DNA from: a virus
Virus record (IMG/VR): IMGVR_UViG_3300046167_000757
Span: 1 to 49,018 of that record
DNA: 49,018 nt
Strand: one strand, 5' to 3'
Shown piece by piece: positions 41,393-48,949 of this stretch; position 1 is the stretch's first letter; every line of letters begins with the position of its first letter. Under the pieces are notes generated by a model. That model made no database searches, was not told the DNA's origin, and worked only from the letters and a program-made list of their open reading frames with translations. Made by a program: the position numbers and the translations under genes.

Positions 41393-41407
41393 ATTAGCCA
41401 GACTAAT
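41393..41407. promoter_or_regulatory. Dyad operator-like site, copy 6 (exact)
   Basis: ATTAGCCAGACTAAT, 21 bp before the start of the small gene at 41371 and just after the GP88 gene stop. Confidence 0.65.
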
Positions 41408-41408
41408 A

Positions 41409-42107
41409 CTAGTGCTCGAAAAATACAACCCTTTGGTCGCGAGATTCCCAACAAATAGTGCATTCAGCGCAGCTATTTAAGCGTTTTGCTTGCTCAGGGC
41501 AGGGTGTATCTGTTCTGCCAAAGGTGTAGTCATCAGGTCTTCCTTTGACGACTCGCGTGCTAAAAAAAGTAGAAGTATCATCTGAAAAGCGAACACGGCA
41601 TTTCTCCTCGTATTTACGGTTCATTTTTACTATGGCGTAACCAGTCTCAGAAAAAGATCTCTGATGTGTGTAGCCGTAGATGTGTAATGGTTTGTATTTT
41701 TTAAGCATGCTGCGCCACCAGCCAACGTACTCCGTGCTGTGAAAGTCACCTAGTACATGCAGCCGAATCACGAAACCTGCTTCATGCTTCATGGCAAGAG
41801 ATGCTATCTGCTGCTCTAGCATTAGATAGAAGTCTGGATGAGCATGGTCATAGCGCAGCGCGAACGGCATGTTGTTGCCGTAGCAGTTATCCCATTGCTC
41901 GCAATGAGCCGGACAAGAATTGCGTTCTTCTAAGGTCAGTGAGTACATAGGGTGACCTTTCCATTTCCCTTTGGTTATCTTGTTACCGAGCTTCTTGTTG
42001 TTTTTTCCCGGCTTTAGCATGTTTAGCGCGGGCGGCTTGACGCTTTTTAAGTATCTTGTTCTCGATCGGCTGCTTGGTGACTTTAGCTTCACGGCGATTG
42101 ATGTCAT
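41409..42107 (-). CDS. GP88 family protein
   Basis: 232 residues with the GP88-family pattern: CPAHCEQWDNCYGN near residue 70, RLHVLGDFHSTEYVGWW, then IYGYTHQ and CPEQAKRLNSCAECTICWE at the end. The Cys-rich ends could bind a metal. AAGGAA lies 8 bases before ATG 42107. It overlaps the previous gene by 125 bp in a different frame, so an internal start (for example MLKPGKNNKK at 42020) is possible. Function of GP88 proteins is not known to me. Confidence 0.75.
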   Translation of the reverse strand: MTSIAVKLKSPSSRSRTRYLKSVKPPALNMLKPGKNNKKLGNKITKGKWKGHPMYSLTLEERNSCPAHCEQWDNCYGNNMPFALRYDHAHPDFYLMLEQQIASLAMKHEAGFVIRLHVLGDFHSTEYVGWWRSMLKKYKPLHIYGYTHQRSFSETGYAIVKMNRKYEEKCRVRFSDDTSTFFSTRVVKGRPDDYTFGRTDTPCPEQAKRLNSCAECTICWESRDQRVVFFEH

Positions 42108-42300
42108 TACATATTTCCTTTGCTAGTTCGCTTTTAATTTTTCGATCGTATTTATCAACAACTTTTATATGTCCTGGCTTGAGCTTGTAGGTTGACCAGA
42201 AGGCTGCTTCTGGTGGGTCTGTTGCGAGCTCGTACTGGATGTGTGTTCCGTCTGCTCTGACGAAGAAGCATCCGGTGATTCGTCCTTTGCTGTTGAGCAT
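41983..42300 (-). CDS. Hypothetical Lys-rich early protein (105 aa)
   Basis: Begins MLNSKGRITGCFFVRADGT and has a basic helical tail (NKILKKRQAARAKHAKAGK). GAGAG lies before the ATG. It overlaps the small membrane protein upstream by 136 bp and GP88 downstream by 125 bp. The N-terminal 60 residues look like a folded alpha/beta domain (YELATDPPEAAFWSTYKLK). No family recognised. Confidence 0.55.
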   Translation of the reverse strand: MLNSKGRITGCFFVRADGTHIQYELATDPPEAAFWSTYKLKPGHIKVVDKYDRKIKSELAKEICNDINRREAKVTKQPIENKILKKRQAARAKHAKAGKKQQEAR

Positions 42301-42380
42301 TGTGCTTCTCTCTTTTTTTGTATGGCTTTGATAAATAGAAATACTTCTATTGCTGTTAATAAACGTGACAGCCAGATCAT
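42165..42380 (-). CDS. Small membrane protein with Ser/Gln-rich tail, possible overlapping gene
   Basis: ATG 42380 overlaps the preceding stop (ATGA). The first 20 residues (MIWLSRLLTAIEVFLFIKAI) form one transmembrane helix, then KKR and a Ser/Gln/Thr-rich low-complexity tail that overlaps the next gene in another frame. The tail may simply be the other frame of that gene; the coupled start and membrane helix support expression. Confidence 0.35.
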   Translation of the reverse strand: MIWLSRLLTAIEVFLFIKAIQKKREAQCSTAKDESPDASSSEQTEHTSSTSSQQTHQKQPSGQPTSSSQDI

Positions 42381-42547
42381 TCGTCTTTCTCTAGTTGTAA
42401 GCTGATTACAACGACTAGCGCTAAGAGAAAAAAGATTGGTAATACAAAGGTGGTGACGCTTATAAACATTAAATAGATGCTGTAAAAAAGCACGAAAGAG
42501 CAGCCAGCTATGCCAATGTACTGCAGTGTTTTGGTTAGTTTTTTCAT
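42377..42547 (-). CDS. Two-helix membrane protein (56 aa)
   Basis: GAGGT precedes ATG 42547; a longer frame to 42589 would read back through a terminator and is rejected. The product is MKKLTKTLQYIGIAGCSFV, with two hydrophobic helices (FYSIYLMFISV and VLPIFFLLALVVVISL) and an acidic end LEKDE. Inner membrane. It is downstream of the lipoprotein terminator, so may need its own promoter. Confidence 0.6.
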   Translation of the reverse strand: MKKLTKTLQYIGIAGCSFVLFYSIYLMFISVTTFVLPIFFLLALVVVISLQLEKDE

Positions 42548-42560
42548 AAATACCTCAGAT

Positions 42561-42587
42561 AAAAAAAGACCCCGCATAAGCGAGGTC
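42561..42587 (-). terminator. Rho-independent terminator after the lipoprotein gene
   Basis: In the leftward sense GACCTCG-CTTATG-CGGGGTC forms a 7-bp stem (one G-T pair) followed by TTTTTTT. It separates the lipoprotein from the genes below. Confidence 0.88.
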
Positions 42588-42598
42588 AATAGGAGTTA

Positions 42599-42613
42599 CT
42601 TAGTGGGACTAGT
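42599..42613. promoter_or_regulatory. Dyad operator-like site, weak copy (two mismatches)
   Basis: CTTAGTGGGACTAGT, just after the lipoprotein stop and before the terminator. The spacer TGGGA resembles those of other copies. Confidence 0.3.
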
Positions 42614-42614
42614 G

Positions 42615-43445
42615 TTAGTTACATGTAACTATAACTTGACCTTGGGCGTTTGCTGTTGCTACGCAACCTTTCTGTTCAGTTGCCATTATGTCTTTCCATA
42701 CTAGATTGCTAGCAGCTGAGTAATTAAGCCAATTGGAGGTGTTTGCGACCAACCCATTGATCCCAGCAATACCTACGTTTCCTGTAGAGTTAAGACCCGC
42801 AGTGCCCAGGCTAACCGCAGAGTTAAGACCGGCAGTGCCCAGGCTAACCGCAGAGTTAAGACCGGCGGTAGCAATGGATGTATTAGCGTCAAAACCTGCC
42901 TTGCCAAGATCCGTCAAGCTAGTCATGCCTGTAGTACCGAGTGCGACCATGCCATTAACGAACGGCGTGTAGTCCACATTGCCCATCGCAGTCATACCCG
43001 CCGTAGCAACGTCACCAGTGATCTGGTTAGATGAAACGAATGAGCCGTATAACGCCTGCTGGTTAGCTGACTCTGCAGAAATACGTGCAAGATCAACCTG
43101 AGAGTTGTATTTTGCCATTGTCTTAGTGGAATCAGTCTGCATCCACATCATTCCAAGGTTACTTATAGGCGCAGCTAATATTGATGCCCACTGAAAAGCC
43201 TGTGACTGTTGTGGTATTGGCGTAATAGTGGGTGTTTGTGTAAGTGCAAGTGCCATAACTGCAGCGCTGGCTGCTTGCCCGTCACCAGCAGAGGCTATTG
43301 CTGATAAGGCGTCAAACTTAGCTTGTGAAGCAGCAGCATTTGCCTGGGCAGCAGCTTCTACTGCTTGATAATACTCGGTAGTGCTTGACGCACATCCAGA
43401 TATTAGTAGCGTTGCTGCAATTCCAGCTAATACTTTTCGGTTCAT
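42615..43445 (-). CDS. Outer membrane lipoprotein with tandem repeats
   Basis: 276 residues. The signal MNRKVLAGIAATLLISGCAS has a lipobox (LISGC, C18) with Ala at +2, favouring the outer membrane. Ala/Gln-rich helices follow (residues 25-70), then a beta/Gly-rich part with repeated AGLNSAVSLGT units encoded by a 33-bp tandem repeat (42786-42873). GGAGG precedes the ATG. It has its own terminator. Phage lipoproteins expressed early or in lysogens often block superinfection by binding receptor or tail tip; here that is inference. Confidence 0.75.
   Translation of the reverse strand: MNRKVLAGIAATLLISGCASSTTEYYQAVEAAAQANAAASQAKFDALSAIASAGDGQAASAAVMALALTQTPTITPIPQQSQAFQWASILAAPISNLGMMWMQTDSTKTMAKYNSQVDLARISAESANQQALYGSFVSSNQITGDVATAGMTAMGNVDYTPFVNGMVALGTTGMTSLTDLGKAGFDANTSIATAGLNSAVSLGTAGLNSAVSLGTAGLNSTGNVGIAGINGLVANTSNWLNYSAASNLVWKDIMATEQKGCVATANAQGQVIVTCN
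42786..42873 (-). repeat. 33-bp tandem repeat in lipoprotein gene
   Basis: Two full 33-bp units differing by one base (42786-42818, 42819-42851) and a partial third to 42873. They encode the AGLNSAVSLGT repeats, and copy number could change by slippage or recombination. Confidence 0.85.
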
Positions 43446-43460
43446 GACTAACCTCCGTTG

Positions 43461-44228
43461 TTAGCTAATACCCCATTCACATTCGGGATTATCGCCTTTT
43501 CCATAGGAGCACCATCGACATGCTGATTTTGAGGGCGACGGCTCAAAGTCGAATTCACTTGTCATGCGAGTTGCGCGAGCGTGGAAGCCAGGAAGAAACT
43601 GTGTTGCTTCTGCTCTTGTAAAGGTTTTGATGGTTGTTTCACCTTTGTCTAAGTACCACAGTTCGGTTTGTACAAACTCAATTGATGGGTATCTGACAAA
43701 AGTTGCAATGGCATAAAGTAAAGCCTGCTGGCTGTGACCAATCTCATTGCCCCATTTTTTGCCTGTCTTGTAGTCAATGACTCGTGCGCTTTGTTCGTCT
43801 TCTCTTACTAAAGCGTCGAGTTTGATACGAGCCCAAGTTCTACTTTCCATCCATCCACATATTTCCCATTCTTCTGTAAAAGCCCAGTCACCTTCGAGTT
43901 CTACTTTTGCTTCAGCAAACAATGCTCGTAGCGTTTCGAAGTCATCCTTAAACTTTTCTAAGTTACTTGGGAATTCACCTAACGTGCCGTTTACATAGTC
44001 TTCAGCTTCTTGGTGTATTTGCGTGCCTCGATCTGCAGCAGGGCTTGAAGGCTCTTTAATTTTTTTGACACGAGACAGAAACGTGCGGTGAGGGCACTCT
44101 TCAAATACTTTAAGTGCTGAGTATGACCATGCACGGACAGGGCCTAAAGGTGGCTTATCTGACATGATTTTGTCAGCGTCAGGGCGAGTCGATTGTGTCT
44201 TGGCAACGGTCATATTGAAGTCCGACAT
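43461..44228 (-). CDS. Cas4/RecB-like PD-(D/E)XK exonuclease
   Basis: 255 residues of the PDDEXK_1 family. SYSALKVFEECPHRTFLSR opens the domain, RGTQIHQEAEDYV gives the H motif, ARIKLDALVRE and VIDYKTGKKW give D and E/D-x-K, and CRWCSYGKGDNPEC provides cysteines that with the early Cys could bind a 4Fe-4S cluster. It probably degrades or recombines DNA ends in replication. A dyad operator-like site lies 10 bp upstream of the start. Confidence 0.85.
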   Translation of the reverse strand: MSDFNMTVAKTQSTRPDADKIMSDKPPLGPVRAWSYSALKVFEECPHRTFLSRVKKIKEPSSPAADRGTQIHQEAEDYVNGTLGEFPSNLEKFKDDFETLRALFAEAKVELEGDWAFTEEWEICGWMESRTWARIKLDALVREDEQSARVIDYKTGKKWGNEIGHSQQALLYAIATFVRYPSIEFVQTELWYLDKGETTIKTFTRAEATQFLPGFHARATRMTSEFDFEPSPSKSACRWCSYGKGDNPECEWGIS

Positions 44229-44238
44229 AATGTCAGGT

Positions 44239-44253
44239 ATTAGTGTAACTAAT
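44239..44253. promoter_or_regulatory. Dyad operator-like site, copy 7 (exact)
   Basis: ATTAGTGTAACTAAT overlaps the primase-helicase stop codon and ends 10 bp before the nuclease start. Confidence 0.65.
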
Positions 44254-46732
44254 TAGCACGGGTACGCAAGAGCGCATCGTCTTCATTAGTGAAATAAGCC
44301 TTAATAATCGACTGTAATTGCATCTGATTAGCCTTCCAGTCCACAACTACGCCGCGGATGGGGTGTGCGTCACGGCCTGCATCTGCTGCTCGTTTGCGTT
44401 GCACAGACACACGGTTTCTTGTTAATCGCTTTTTAAAGTCAATCGGTGACAGAGGAGGGCGTGCTTCAGTTAGTACGTTGAATACGACTCGTAGTGCATC
44501 AGTAGGGATGATGCTGTAGTTTTTAGCGTGAGCATCTGCAACCCAGCTTTTAACAAAGCGTTGCGCTGCGTCAATTTCTCCTGAGTTCATAACATTTGTA
44601 ATGCGTATATCTAATACGTCGTTGAACCAATCTAAAGATCCCTCTCGCAGTGCTTGGCAAAACTCTTCGAATACGCTGAGTGATGCAGTCTTCATGAGTC
44701 GTTTTGCTTCGTTGTCTACTGGCATTCGCACAAGCGATTCGTTGTATGCAAAAGTTTCTAGTGCTCCAGCGAAATGAAGCAATTCTTTTGGGATATTTTT
44801 GAACTCCGTTACTATTTCTGGGTGCTTATCTAGCAGTTTTTCTTCTTGCCGAGGCGCGATGTTGTATCGTCTATCGCCAGGCTCGATGCGAATTGCGTCT
44901 ACATGGTTCGTCAAAAATATAAAACTGGTGTAGTTTGGGACTTCAACTTGGTTCGATCGCATGCGTCGAATTGTTACTGAAGGCTCAGTGATTTGATTCT
45001 TTAGCTTGTTTGCGACCTTTTGTGCAGCTGTGCTGCTTGCCATATGAAACTCATCTACTACACACACTAATGCGCGCTGCAGGTATGAGTTAAATTGCTC
45101 TTCAAGGTTTTCTAAAGTTTTGACGGGAGCTTGTTCTTCACCGAACAATGGACGAAGTACTTGATAAGCAAACACGCCTTTCCCGGTGCCAGGCACTCCG
45201 CTTAGTACCCAAGCAGTTTTTGCTTTTTCTTTGGTTTGATAGATGTAAGCAAGCCAATTGAAGAAGCGTTCTACTTCTTGCTGTCCATCTCCGAGGATGT
45301 GCCGCATGAGTTTAAAAATAGTGGGGCATTTGTTTTCTATTGTTGTTACATAGCCAAGCTCGATGGGGGCTTCAGGTGTAATGGCGTTGTTCATATACAT
45401 TGTACGTTTGAATGTGTTGATGCGGTAAGGCATCGTAGATAAATCGACGGTCGGTCCAGTGTTTGTTGGATCAAATGACATGTCTGCATCTGGTACAAAG
45501 TCTGGGGCAGGGCGTCCATGTGTTCTCATAAAATCTTCAATCGACTGTCGCGATGTAGGCTTTAGCACCTCAAACTCAGTTATGTTTGGGTTGTAAATAC
45601 CGTTCCAATACGTGTCAGTATTGAAGTCTCGGAAGACAACTGGATATTCTGGTCGGCCTTCTTTTTCCATCTCGCTAGCAAACGTGTCGAAGATCGACTG
45701 ATAGAAATCGCTGTCGGCTTGTTCAATGAGAAATATTGGCTCGCCCTTAAAGTTGTGCATATAAATCGGGTTATCAAGATTGAACCAATACGCTTTGCTA
45801 TCGCCGCCGTTTATGTTGCAGCGGATGTACGGCGCGTTTGTTGTATCTGCAATCACAATAGACATGCGGTCTGGGTTTAACAGCACTTCTTGGGGTTGCC
45901 GATCGATGTCCATTACTTTGATTTTTTCAGTAACCTTTTTAAGCCCGCTGGTTTCTCGAAGCTTGTTCTTGATGACTTGGCTTCTTTCATAAACTTGTTG
46001 AGGGCTGAGATTTGCAACAAGTGCAGCAAGCTGCAGCTGATCGTGTTGTTTGCTAACTAATACAATTCGATCGTCCGCACTGTTAAATGGATCGTTCTTA
46101 TTGTCGGTAAAGGTTGGGGGCGCGATAAAGATAAGTTTGCTGTTGTCGGCTACTGATATATCAAGCGGGTACTTTAGAGACTGTCCGTTAACGCTTAGCT
46201 CTAACTGATCTGCGAATAACGTAGTCGTGTAGTTAACGTGCTGCAGCCAAAGCTTGATTGTTTTTGCAGCTAACGGTACATCCAGCATCATAATGATGTG
46301 CATGCTTATTGCGTCGTTTTTAAAGCCTATGCTTGATGAGGCTTGTGCTACGTAGCTTACGTTCTGCAACTCAGCTGGCATGCATCTCATTAATGCTTCA
46401 GCTATTTGCTTGAACTTCTCACTGTCAATATTCCAGTAAGGCGCAAAGCTGCTGCCAGGGATCTTTATTCCGTCGAAGTCTAAAACCAATAGTCCGCTTG
46501 GCGATGCTTTGTCACTTGCGCCTGCACGGCTTTCTTCTATTAGTTCTCGCTTGAGGTTGCCTTTTAGTAAACAGTTTCCAATAGCTGCGTTATCAACAAC
46601 CGAGCTGTACAGCTCGTCTATTGACGTTACGTCATACTGATAGGAGTTTACTTTTTTGACGTGTGGGTAGGGAGTAAATTTATTTTCACCGTCGTAGTGT
46701 TTGCTCAGTCTAAGGGCCGTTGGCAGCCCCAA
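44249..46732 (-). CDS. Primase-helicase (D5/DUF5906-like SF3 helicase)
   Basis: 827 residues. The N-terminal half has LVLDFDGIK and SSIGFKNDAISMHIIMMLD, consistent with an archaeo-eukaryotic-type primase region. The helicase has Walker A GVPGTGKG (512-519), Walker B VCVVDEFH and the SF3-like FIFLTNHVDAIRIEPGDRR. It would unwind and prime phage DNA. The start is TTG 46732 with AAGG upstream; an ATG 16 bases earlier is in another frame and ends quickly, so the start is not certain. Confidence 0.8.
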   Translation of the reverse strand: MGLPTALRLSKHYDGENKFTPYPHVKKVNSYQYDVTSIDELYSSVVDNAAIGNCLLKGNLKRELIEESRAGASDKASPSGLLVLDFDGIKIPGSSFAPYWNIDSEKFKQIAEALMRCMPAELQNVSYVAQASSSIGFKNDAISMHIIMMLDVPLAAKTIKLWLQHVNYTTTLFADQLELSVNGQSLKYPLDISVADNSKLIFIAPPTFTDNKNDPFNSADDRIVLVSKQHDQLQLAALVANLSPQQVYERSQVIKNKLRETSGLKKVTEKIKVMDIDRQPQEVLLNPDRMSIVIADTTNAPYIRCNINGGDSKAYWFNLDNPIYMHNFKGEPIFLIEQADSDFYQSIFDTFASEMEKEGRPEYPVVFRDFNTDTYWNGIYNPNITEFEVLKPTSRQSIEDFMRTHGRPAPDFVPDADMSFDPTNTGPTVDLSTMPYRINTFKRTMYMNNAITPEAPIELGYVTTIENKCPTIFKLMRHILGDGQQEVERFFNWLAYIYQTKEKAKTAWVLSGVPGTGKGVFAYQVLRPLFGEEQAPVKTLENLEEQFNSYLQRALVCVVDEFHMASSTAAQKVANKLKNQITEPSVTIRRMRSNQVEVPNYTSFIFLTNHVDAIRIEPGDRRYNIAPRQEEKLLDKHPEIVTEFKNIPKELLHFAGALETFAYNESLVRMPVDNEAKRLMKTASLSVFEEFCQALREGSLDWFNDVLDIRITNVMNSGEIDAAQRFVKSWVADAHAKNYSIIPTDALRVVFNVLTEARPPLSPIDFKKRLTRNRVSVQRKRAADAGRDAHPIRGVVVDWKANQMQLQSIIKAYFTNEDDALLRTRAN

Positions 46733-46751
46733 GATAAGTAACCTTCATAGT

Positions 46752-46952
46752 TTAGATTAGTCCCGCTAATATGGTTAGGCAGACTTTTTTTTCCCGAGGC
46801 TCTCGGGTTATTTCTACATTAGAGTCTGCTTCGAATACGATTCTGACTTGGTTTCGGTCTATCCGACCTACCGTCACAGTGGCGACATGCTCACCATCTT
46901 TTGAGAGAGTGACTTTATCGTTGACTTTCCTTGTCAATACGAGTCGTGACAT
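46752..46952 (-). CDS. csrA: CsrA-like RNA-binding regulator
   Basis: 66 residues: MSRLVLTRKVNDKVTLSKD at the start matches the LVLTRKxGxxI opening of CsrA/RsmA, and RNQVRIVFEADSNVEITRE matches the RGNQVRIGIEAP...VHRE core. CsrA is a dimer that binds GGA in RNA hairpins near ribosome sites. Length is near the family's usual 61. The C-terminal region lengthens to KKVCLTILAGLI. It starts one base after the polymerase stop, so is coupled. It may redirect host translation. Confidence 0.8.
   Translation of the reverse strand: MSRLVLTRKVNDKVTLSKDGEHVATVTVGRIDRNQVRIVFEADSNVEITREPREKKVCLTILAGLI
46756..46770. promoter_or_regulatory. Dyad operator-like site, copy 8 (exact)
   Basis: ATTAGTCCCGCTAAT lies in the last codons of the csrA-like gene, 23 bp before the primase-helicase start. 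Confidence 0.65.
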
Positions 46953-46953
46953 A

Positions 46954-48771
46954 TCATTTACTGTAGTTATGGGCGTATCCCCCTTCGGCGTCTAGTGGCA
47001 AATCCTTTGCCCAGTTCGGGGGTGTACACAAGATATCAATTATAGAATTCATTGTAGCATCAGGGTTAGTATTTGGGGCAACTATTACCACTTCATCGTG
47101 AACTGTTAGTGCGACTTGGCCCTCGGTTAATTCATTTTTCAGTTTAAGCATTGCGTCCGTAATTACGATTCTAGACAAAGCTTGGACGACGTTCTCAGTC
47201 AGTCTTCCGCCATAAGTCTTCTCTCTTCCGTTCCTGCCTGTATATACTAATTGTCCTCCTTCGTTTTTTAAGTCCATATATTTCAATGACATAGCGTTTG
47301 GAAGTATTATTTCGTTATTAGTAAATTGTAATATTGAGTAATCTAGAGTGCCGCGTTGCTGTAGCGACATAGCCAAGAAGTTTTCTAGGCGTTTCCAGAG
47401 TATTGGGATTTTGTAATAGGACTGTCGATATTTTGTGACTACGCCCGCGGCCTCGCTGTCTGAGAATTGCAGAGACGGACCAGCTGCTCCGGCGGCAAGT
47501 GTTGCTTGGAACTTTTTTGCGCCCATGCCATAACCAAGACCGAGGATTGCAGTCTTACCTACAAACCGCTCGGTAGGGTGTTCTTGCTTATTAATCGGTC
47601 TGTTGTACACCGCGGCAGCAAAGTTGCTATAGATGTCTTCGCCATGAGCAAATTGCGCTAGCAAGTCGTCTTGACCAGCAAGCCATGCGAGCATGCGAGC
47701 TTCGATGTTGCTCAGATCAGCGACATAAACAAGGTGGTCATCGGGAGCAATCAAAGACTTACGGAGTTCACTACCTCTAGGTAAGTTCTGTAGGTTGAGT
47801 TTGTCTGTGCCTCCGAATCTTCCCGTATGGGCTGCGTAATATCGTAAAGGAGCGGGCAGGGTATCAGTAACAGGATCAGCTGCAGCCAGGAAACGTGTTG
47901 CTCTTGTTTCGTTTATTCTGGATTTTACTGCTACTCGACCGGCCCATATGTGTTTGTGCTCTGGATACATTGCACACATTTGCTTCCAGCCAGCGTCGTT
48001 CTTGCCTAGTGCAGGTATTACTTTGCCTGTCGTTGGGCTTACTTTAGTTGGCGCAGTGATATCAAGGTCTTCTTTGATTGCAGCAGTAAACTTTTGGTTT
48101 GAGGCAAGTACCTTTCTACAATAGCCACTGTTGCTGATTGCTGTCTCACCAGCCATGACTTCTGTTTCATGGTACATGGTGAGCCGTTCCCTATCTATTT
48201 TCAGGACTGGCTCGCAGAACATGGTAGTTGTCAGATCTATAAGATCTAACTCGCTTTGTGGGTAGCCCTCTATTAGCTGTTTGAAAATAGCGTAAGTCAA
48301 AGCAACGTCTTGCCTGCAGTAACCAGCTATTTCTTCTTCTATATCAGGTGGCAGATCGTAAATACCTTTGGCATTTACCAATTCAGTGCCTTTCCGCATA
48401 GTTTCGTCGTCTGGGAAACAACGCTCGCTTGTTGCTCTAAGAGAAGCTGTCTGTCCCGGCCACCATCCCCGTGCCATTGCTGCGGTGTCGTAGTAATAGG
48501 CAGGTTTGATTTTGTAATACTGGGTCAGTATGAAGCCATCAAACGGAGTGTTGTGGCATAAAAGGGCAGTGTTATCCCAGTCGAACTCTGCAAGCGCAGC
48601 TTCAACTTCGTCTTCGGGCACCCAGTATGGTTCGTCTGCGTCTACTTGGAGGCCGACACCCCACACTTTAAACATAGGGTGTCTGATGTATTCCATCGTA
48701 GAGATCTTTTGTAGTGAAACTTGTGTGTCGTAGTAAGTCTCAAAATCAAGAGTTAGGAGCGTCTTGCTCAC
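46954..48771 (-). CDS. polA: DNA polymerase I-type (family A) with 3'-5' exonuclease
   Basis: 605 residues from GTG 48771, which has GAGGT 5 bases upstream; the ATG at 48864 lies inside the overlapping small gene. Exonuclease motifs are LDFETYYD (D9, E11), LLCHNTPFDGF and YCRQDVALTY. Polymerase motif A is DLSNIEAR (D352), motif B is RFVGKTAILGLGYG (K406, Y414) and motif C is HDE (558-560). The residue equivalent to E. coli F762 is L410. It replicates the phage genome. There is no 5' nuclease domain. Confidence 0.9.
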   Translation of the reverse strand: MSKTLLTLDFETYYDTQVSLQKISTMEYIRHPMFKVWGVGLQVDADEPYWVPEDEVEAALAEFDWDNTALLCHNTPFDGFILTQYYKIKPAYYYDTAAMARGWWPGQTASLRATSERCFPDDETMRKGTELVNAKGIYDLPPDIEEEIAGYCRQDVALTYAIFKQLIEGYPQSELDLIDLTTTMFCEPVLKIDRERLTMYHETEVMAGETAISNSGYCRKVLASNQKFTAAIKEDLDITAPTKVSPTTGKVIPALGKNDAGWKQMCAMYPEHKHIWAGRVAVKSRINETRATRFLAAADPVTDTLPAPLRYYAAHTGRFGGTDKLNLQNLPRGSELRKSLIAPDDHLVYVADLSNIEARMLAWLAGQDDLLAQFAHGEDIYSNFAAAVYNRPINKQEHPTERFVGKTAILGLGYGMGAKKFQATLAAGAAGPSLQFSDSEAAGVVTKYRQSYYKIPILWKRLENFLAMSLQQRGTLDYSILQFTNNEIILPNAMSLKYMDLKNEGGQLVYTGRNGREKTYGGRLTENVVQALSRIVITDAMLKLKNELTEGQVALTVHDEVVIVAPNTNPDATMNSIIDILCTPPNWAKDLPLDAEGGYAHNYSK

Positions 48772-48949
48772 TTTTTCTACCTCGTATTTTGCGCGGGATA
48801 AATTCAACCGCGTCTTCATCCCATGCACTAGCGTGCTTAGGCATTTGTTTGATTTTTCCGCCACGTTCTAAAAACTCTTTGGTGTCTTGTGCTATGCGTA
48901 TGCGGTCTAAAACATTCTGTTTTAACTTGTTAGGTTGTTTCCCACTCAT
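48746..48949 (-). CDS. Small basic early protein (67 aa)
   Basis: MSGKQPNKLKQNVLDRIRI, then EFLERGGKIKQMPKHASAW, a motif found in small regulator-like proteins next to phage polymerases, though function is unproven. It overlaps the polymerase start by 26 bp and the upstream partial gene by 20 bp. No strong ribosome site is seen, so it probably relies on coupling. Confidence 0.6.
   Translation of the reverse strand: MSGKQPNKLKQNVLDRIRIAQDTKEFLERGGKIKQMPKHASAWDEDAVEFIPRKIRGRKSEQDAPNS

Noticed and set aside
42548-42589. Upstream extension of the membrane protein to 42589
   Set aside because: It would translate through the intrinsic terminator; the internal ATG at 42547 has GAGGT.
1561-46770. 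Dyad sites as CsrA-binding RNA hairpins
   Set aside because: Loops vary and most lack GGA, and two orientations relative to genes occur, so a DNA site is favoured.
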